A DNA stretch of 7,284 nt from an uncultured Clostridia bacterium (GTDB taxonomy: Bacteria > Bacillota > Clostridia > TANB77 > CAG-508). Of this stretch, positions 5,347 through 7,284 are shown piece after piece. The notes below the pieces were generated by a model that made no database searches, was not told the origin of the DNA, and saw nothing but the letters and a program-made list of their open reading frames with translations. A program made the translations under genes and the position numbers. Position 1 is the stretch's first letter; each line of letters begins with the position of its first letter. The DNA lies in assembly GCA_934183045.1 (NCBI GenBank), contig CAKPRW010000069.1, positions 1 through 7,284 of the forward strand, read 5' to 3'.

Positions 5347-6863
5347 GGTAGTTCTATTTTATATATGTCCTTTCTAATTTCACTTAAAATATTATTTATT
5401 CTTTTTCCTATTTCTTCTGTATAATTTTTATGATTTTGACATAGATTAATACATTTTTGTAATTTATCATAATATTTTTTATCTTTTAAATATAATTCAT
5501 AATAAATGTATATAAGTTCTTCTATTGCATCAATTAAATAATCAGAAATATCTTCTAGAAGTTCAATTGCTTTATTAATATCTTTTTTAACTCCACATTC
5601 TAAATTTCCATTTTTATAATAATATTTTGCTAAATTATATTTAGACCAATAACACAATGTAAATACAGTAGCTTCGCTTGATTCAGTATAATATTCGAAA
5701 GCTTTTTTTAGATCTTTTTGTACAGCTATTCCTTTTCTGTAGAATTCACCTAATTTATTTAGTGCCCAACTTTCTCCTTGATTTGCAGATTCAAGGTAGC
5801 ATTCATATGCTTTAATATTATTTCCACTATCTTCATATATTTTGCCAAGATTATTATATCCATATACATTATTTAATTGTATTGCTTTTTTGAAATATTC
5901 GATGGCCTTTTCTTTATTTTGTTTAATATGTTTCATATTTCCATTTAGATACATTAACCCAAAGCTATTATAACTATATGAACAATTTAATTTTCTAGCT
6001 TTATTAAAATATTTTATTGCTAAATACATATCTCGTTTACTTTTATTACCTATGTATCCAGAATAATATAAATGTCCTATAACCCAGTTTGCTATTGGAT
6101 GTTTATTGTCTGCAGCAATTTTATAATATTCATAGGCTTTTTCATATCTTGGTTTTCCTGTTATTATTCCGTAATATTCTAATGAACCGATTTCAAAACA
6201 AGCAAGTGGATTTTTATTTTTTACTAAATTTTTTATTGTTCTCATAGAGCATATCCATGAACTTAATTGAATAGTAATAAAATCTTGAATATCTCTCATA
6301 GAAATATTAGTGTTATAAATGTTTTCTTCAATAATTCTATTAAGTTTATCATTATAATATATAGGTTGTTTTCTGTCTAAAACGACGTAAAATAATATTA
6401 TAACAAAGAAATCATATAAATCATTACTTTCTAGTAATTTATATAATTTATTTGATATATCTGTACTTACGTCAATATCATTTTTACTGATATAATATAA
6501 TTTTTGGCATATATTTTTTAATTCTTTACATTTATTAATTTGTTCTATGTTTTTATATATGATATTTTCATTTTTTATTAAATTTAATATTTTACTTAAT
6601 ATTGGAATAAATATTTCTCTATTGCTATTAAATTTGTTTTTCAGATCTAATATATATTCTTTATATTTAGAATTAATTGCTCTTAAGCCAGTACAATAGT
6701 TATTAATGGTACTATCGGCAATATCCTCTGTATTAAATATAATTGAAAATAAAGTTGCTTGCCAAAAAGTATTATTGTAATTTGCTTCCTCTTTTATTAC
6801 TCTGAATAAATTTCCTAAGGATAAGTAATTATCGTTTACATTTAATTTTATAAAATCTTTCAT
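5340..6863 (-). CDS. Sel1/TPR-repeat protein with unrecognised N-terminal domain
   Basis: This 507-residue protein has no signal peptide and is probably cytosolic. From about 219 to 438 it holds roughly six Sel1-like or TPR repeats, helical pairs that make a protein-binding solenoid. Clear units include ACFEIGSLEYYG...YEKAYEYYKIAADN, ANWVIGHLYYSGYIG...AIKYFNKARKLN, YNSFGLMYLNGN...AIEYFKKAIQLN, GYNNLGKIYEDS...AYECYLESANQG and ALNKLGEFYRKGIAV...AFEYYTES. Residues 1-75 form a compact domain with FWQATLFSIIF (33-43) and DSTINNYCTGLRAI (50-63), which I believe recurs in similar Clostridia proteins. Its helix-turn-helix-like look suggests, without proof, DNA or partner binding. Residues 80-215 are helical with no recognised motif. 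A consensus promoter and a leader of about 30 nt precede the ATG; the ribosome site is modest (GGTG, 8 nt upstream). The gene converges on the ligase operon, sharing the palindrome at 5311-5346. A scaffold or regulatory role is plausible; the function is unknown. Confidence 0.85.
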   Translation of the reverse strand: MKDFIKLNVNDNYLSLGNLFRVIKEEANYNNTFWQATLFSIIFNTEDIADSTINNYCTGLRAINSKYKEYILDLKNKFNSNREIFIPILSKILNLIKNENIIYKNIEQINKCKELKNICQKLYYISKNDIDVSTDISNKLYKLLESNDLYDFFVIILFYVVLDRKQPIYYNDKLNRIIEENIYNTNISMRDIQDFITIQLSSWICSMRTIKNLVKNKNPLACFEIGSLEYYGIITGKPRYEKAYEYYKIAADNKHPIANWVIGHLYYSGYIGNKSKRDMYLAIKYFNKARKLNCSYSYNSFGLMYLNGNMKHIKQNKEKAIEYFKKAIQLNNVYGYNNLGKIYEDSGNNIKAYECYLESANQGESWALNKLGEFYRKGIAVQKDLKKAFEYYTESSEATVFTLCYWSKYNLAKYYYKNGNLECGVKKDINKAIELLEDISDYLIDAIEELIYIYYELYLKDKKYYDKLQKCINLCQNHKNYTEEIGKRINNILSEIRKDIYKIELPK

Positions 6864-6899
6864 TTTTAATACACCATTTCTTTATATTTATGTTAACAC

Positions 6900-6928
6900 A
6901 TTATATATTGGTTATTACAAATTGTCAA
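6900..6928 (-). promoter_or_regulatory. Perfect consensus sigma-A promoter for the Sel1-repeat gene
   Basis: On the minus strand, TTGACA (6928-6923), a 17-bp spacer and TATAAT (6905-6900) match the sigma-A consensus at all twelve positions. Transcription would start near 6893, about 30 nt before the ATG at 6863. An 8-bp palindrome TGTTAACA (6898-6891) lies at the start point and could be an operator half or chance. The promoter sits in the 71-bp gap after the methyltransferase stop (6935), so the Sel1-repeat gene can be expressed independently of that damaged gene. Confidence 0.88.
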
Positions 6929-6934
6929 TATTAC

Positions 6935-7284
6935 CTATAAAATGTTAGATGTTTTCTTTTTGGCAATAATATCATATGTATGCCAATGCTTCTTTTCGCC
7001 TGAAGCTAAGATTACATCTTTTTCAATTTCATTAAATTGAATTATTTCAAAATCACTAAGAAGCAATTGCACTTCCTGTTCTGTAAAAAATAATATGTTT
7101 TCGTTTGTCTTAGCCCATGAATCTTTTTTACCAAAGAAATTACCAACAAAATATCCGGCCATCTAGAATAGAATTGGTTATATTTTTCCATATATTATTA
7201 AAAAGATCTTTTTTTGAAAATGGTAGACTGAAATTTGCAACAATTAAGTTCACTTTAGGTAACATCATTTCTCCAAACAGACAC
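6935..7284 (-). pseudogene. Class I SAM-dependent methyltransferase (TehB-like), 3' part, frameshifted and running off right edge
   Basis: Two frames together encode the C-terminal half of a SAM methyltransferase of the type often annotated as tellurite resistance protein TehB. From the right edge (codons in frame with 7283) the frame gives LPKVNLIVANFSLPFS and then NNIWKNITNSILDG, the strand-4 and helix region with the family's SLPF motif. Just after DG the frame shifts at GGCCGG (7155-7160): one extra C turns the expected Gly-Gly-Tyr codons out of frame. The second frame continues as GYFVGNFFGKKDSWA, FFTEQEVQLLLSDFEI and the terminal EKKHWHTYDIIAKKK block, ending at TAG. An ATG falls by chance at the shift (7162), so a 75-residue piece appears as its own reading frame, but it lacks the SAM-binding half and is not a credible gene alone. 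The single-base change could be a real mutation or a sequencing error. The SAM-binding N-terminus is outside the window. Confidence 0.8.

Noticed and set aside
6935..7162. An independent 75-residue gene
   Set aside because: It is the C-terminus of a SAM methyltransferase; the rest of the family sequence continues upstream in a neighbouring frame after a one-base shift.
1..7284. Mobile element, CRISPR array, tRNA or rRNA
   Set aside because: No transposase, integrase, terminal inverted repeats, regularly spaced repeats or cloverleaf-like sequence was found; the short repeats at 1619-1665 are too few and too close for a CRISPR array.

Overview
The window is very A+T-rich (G+C well below one third by eye), with strong Shine-Dalgarno sites, consensus sigma-A promoters and protein families typical of low-GC Bacillota. 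A Clostridia-like genome is the best guess; nothing fixes the species. TGA is best read as stop: every confident Trp codon is TGG, and one gene pair overlaps by ATGA.

Layout. (1) Positions 1-1521, minus strand: a leftward unit driven by a good promoter at 1561-1589. It holds a GNAT acetyltransferase broken by a TGA and a frameshift, then a small FlaR-like P-loop kinase/NTPase, then the first 163 codons of PepC (bleomycin-hydrolase family aminopeptidase C), which runs off the left edge. (2) Positions 1522-1737: a divergent control region carrying the leftward promoter, a helically phased set of GTGAATTAA-type direct repeats and a weaker rightward promoter. (3) Positions 1696-5278, plus strand: a compact three-gene operon of alpha/beta hydrolase, membrane-anchored Mur ligase and D-Ala-D-Ala-ligase-like ATP-grasp enzyme. 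The first two genes overlap by 4 bp and the last two are 17 bp apart. (4) Positions 5311-5346: a perfect 36-bp A+T palindrome between convergent genes, probably a bidirectional terminator. (5) Positions 5340-6863, minus strand: a 507-residue Sel1/TPR-repeat protein with an unrecognised N-terminal domain and its own consensus promoter (6900-6928). (6) Positions 6935-7284, minus strand: the 3' end of a TehB-like class I SAM methyltransferase, split by a one-base insertion and running off the right edge.

The most interesting unit is the three-gene operon. The Mur ligase keeps the ATPase and C-terminal domains of MurF, but its N-terminal UDP-substrate domain is replaced by about 140 hydrophobic residues. 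The ATP-grasp ligase keeps the Ddl catalytic residues but has an altered acceptor pocket. Together they look like a membrane-level D-amino-acid or dipeptide ligation pathway acting on cell-wall precursors, with a hydrolase partner, rather than the housekeeping MurF/Ddl pair. That role is inference. I believe similar ligase/Mur-ligase pairs occur in other Clostridia, but this is from memory and unchecked.

No tRNA, rRNA, CRISPR array, insertion sequence or riboswitch was recognised.
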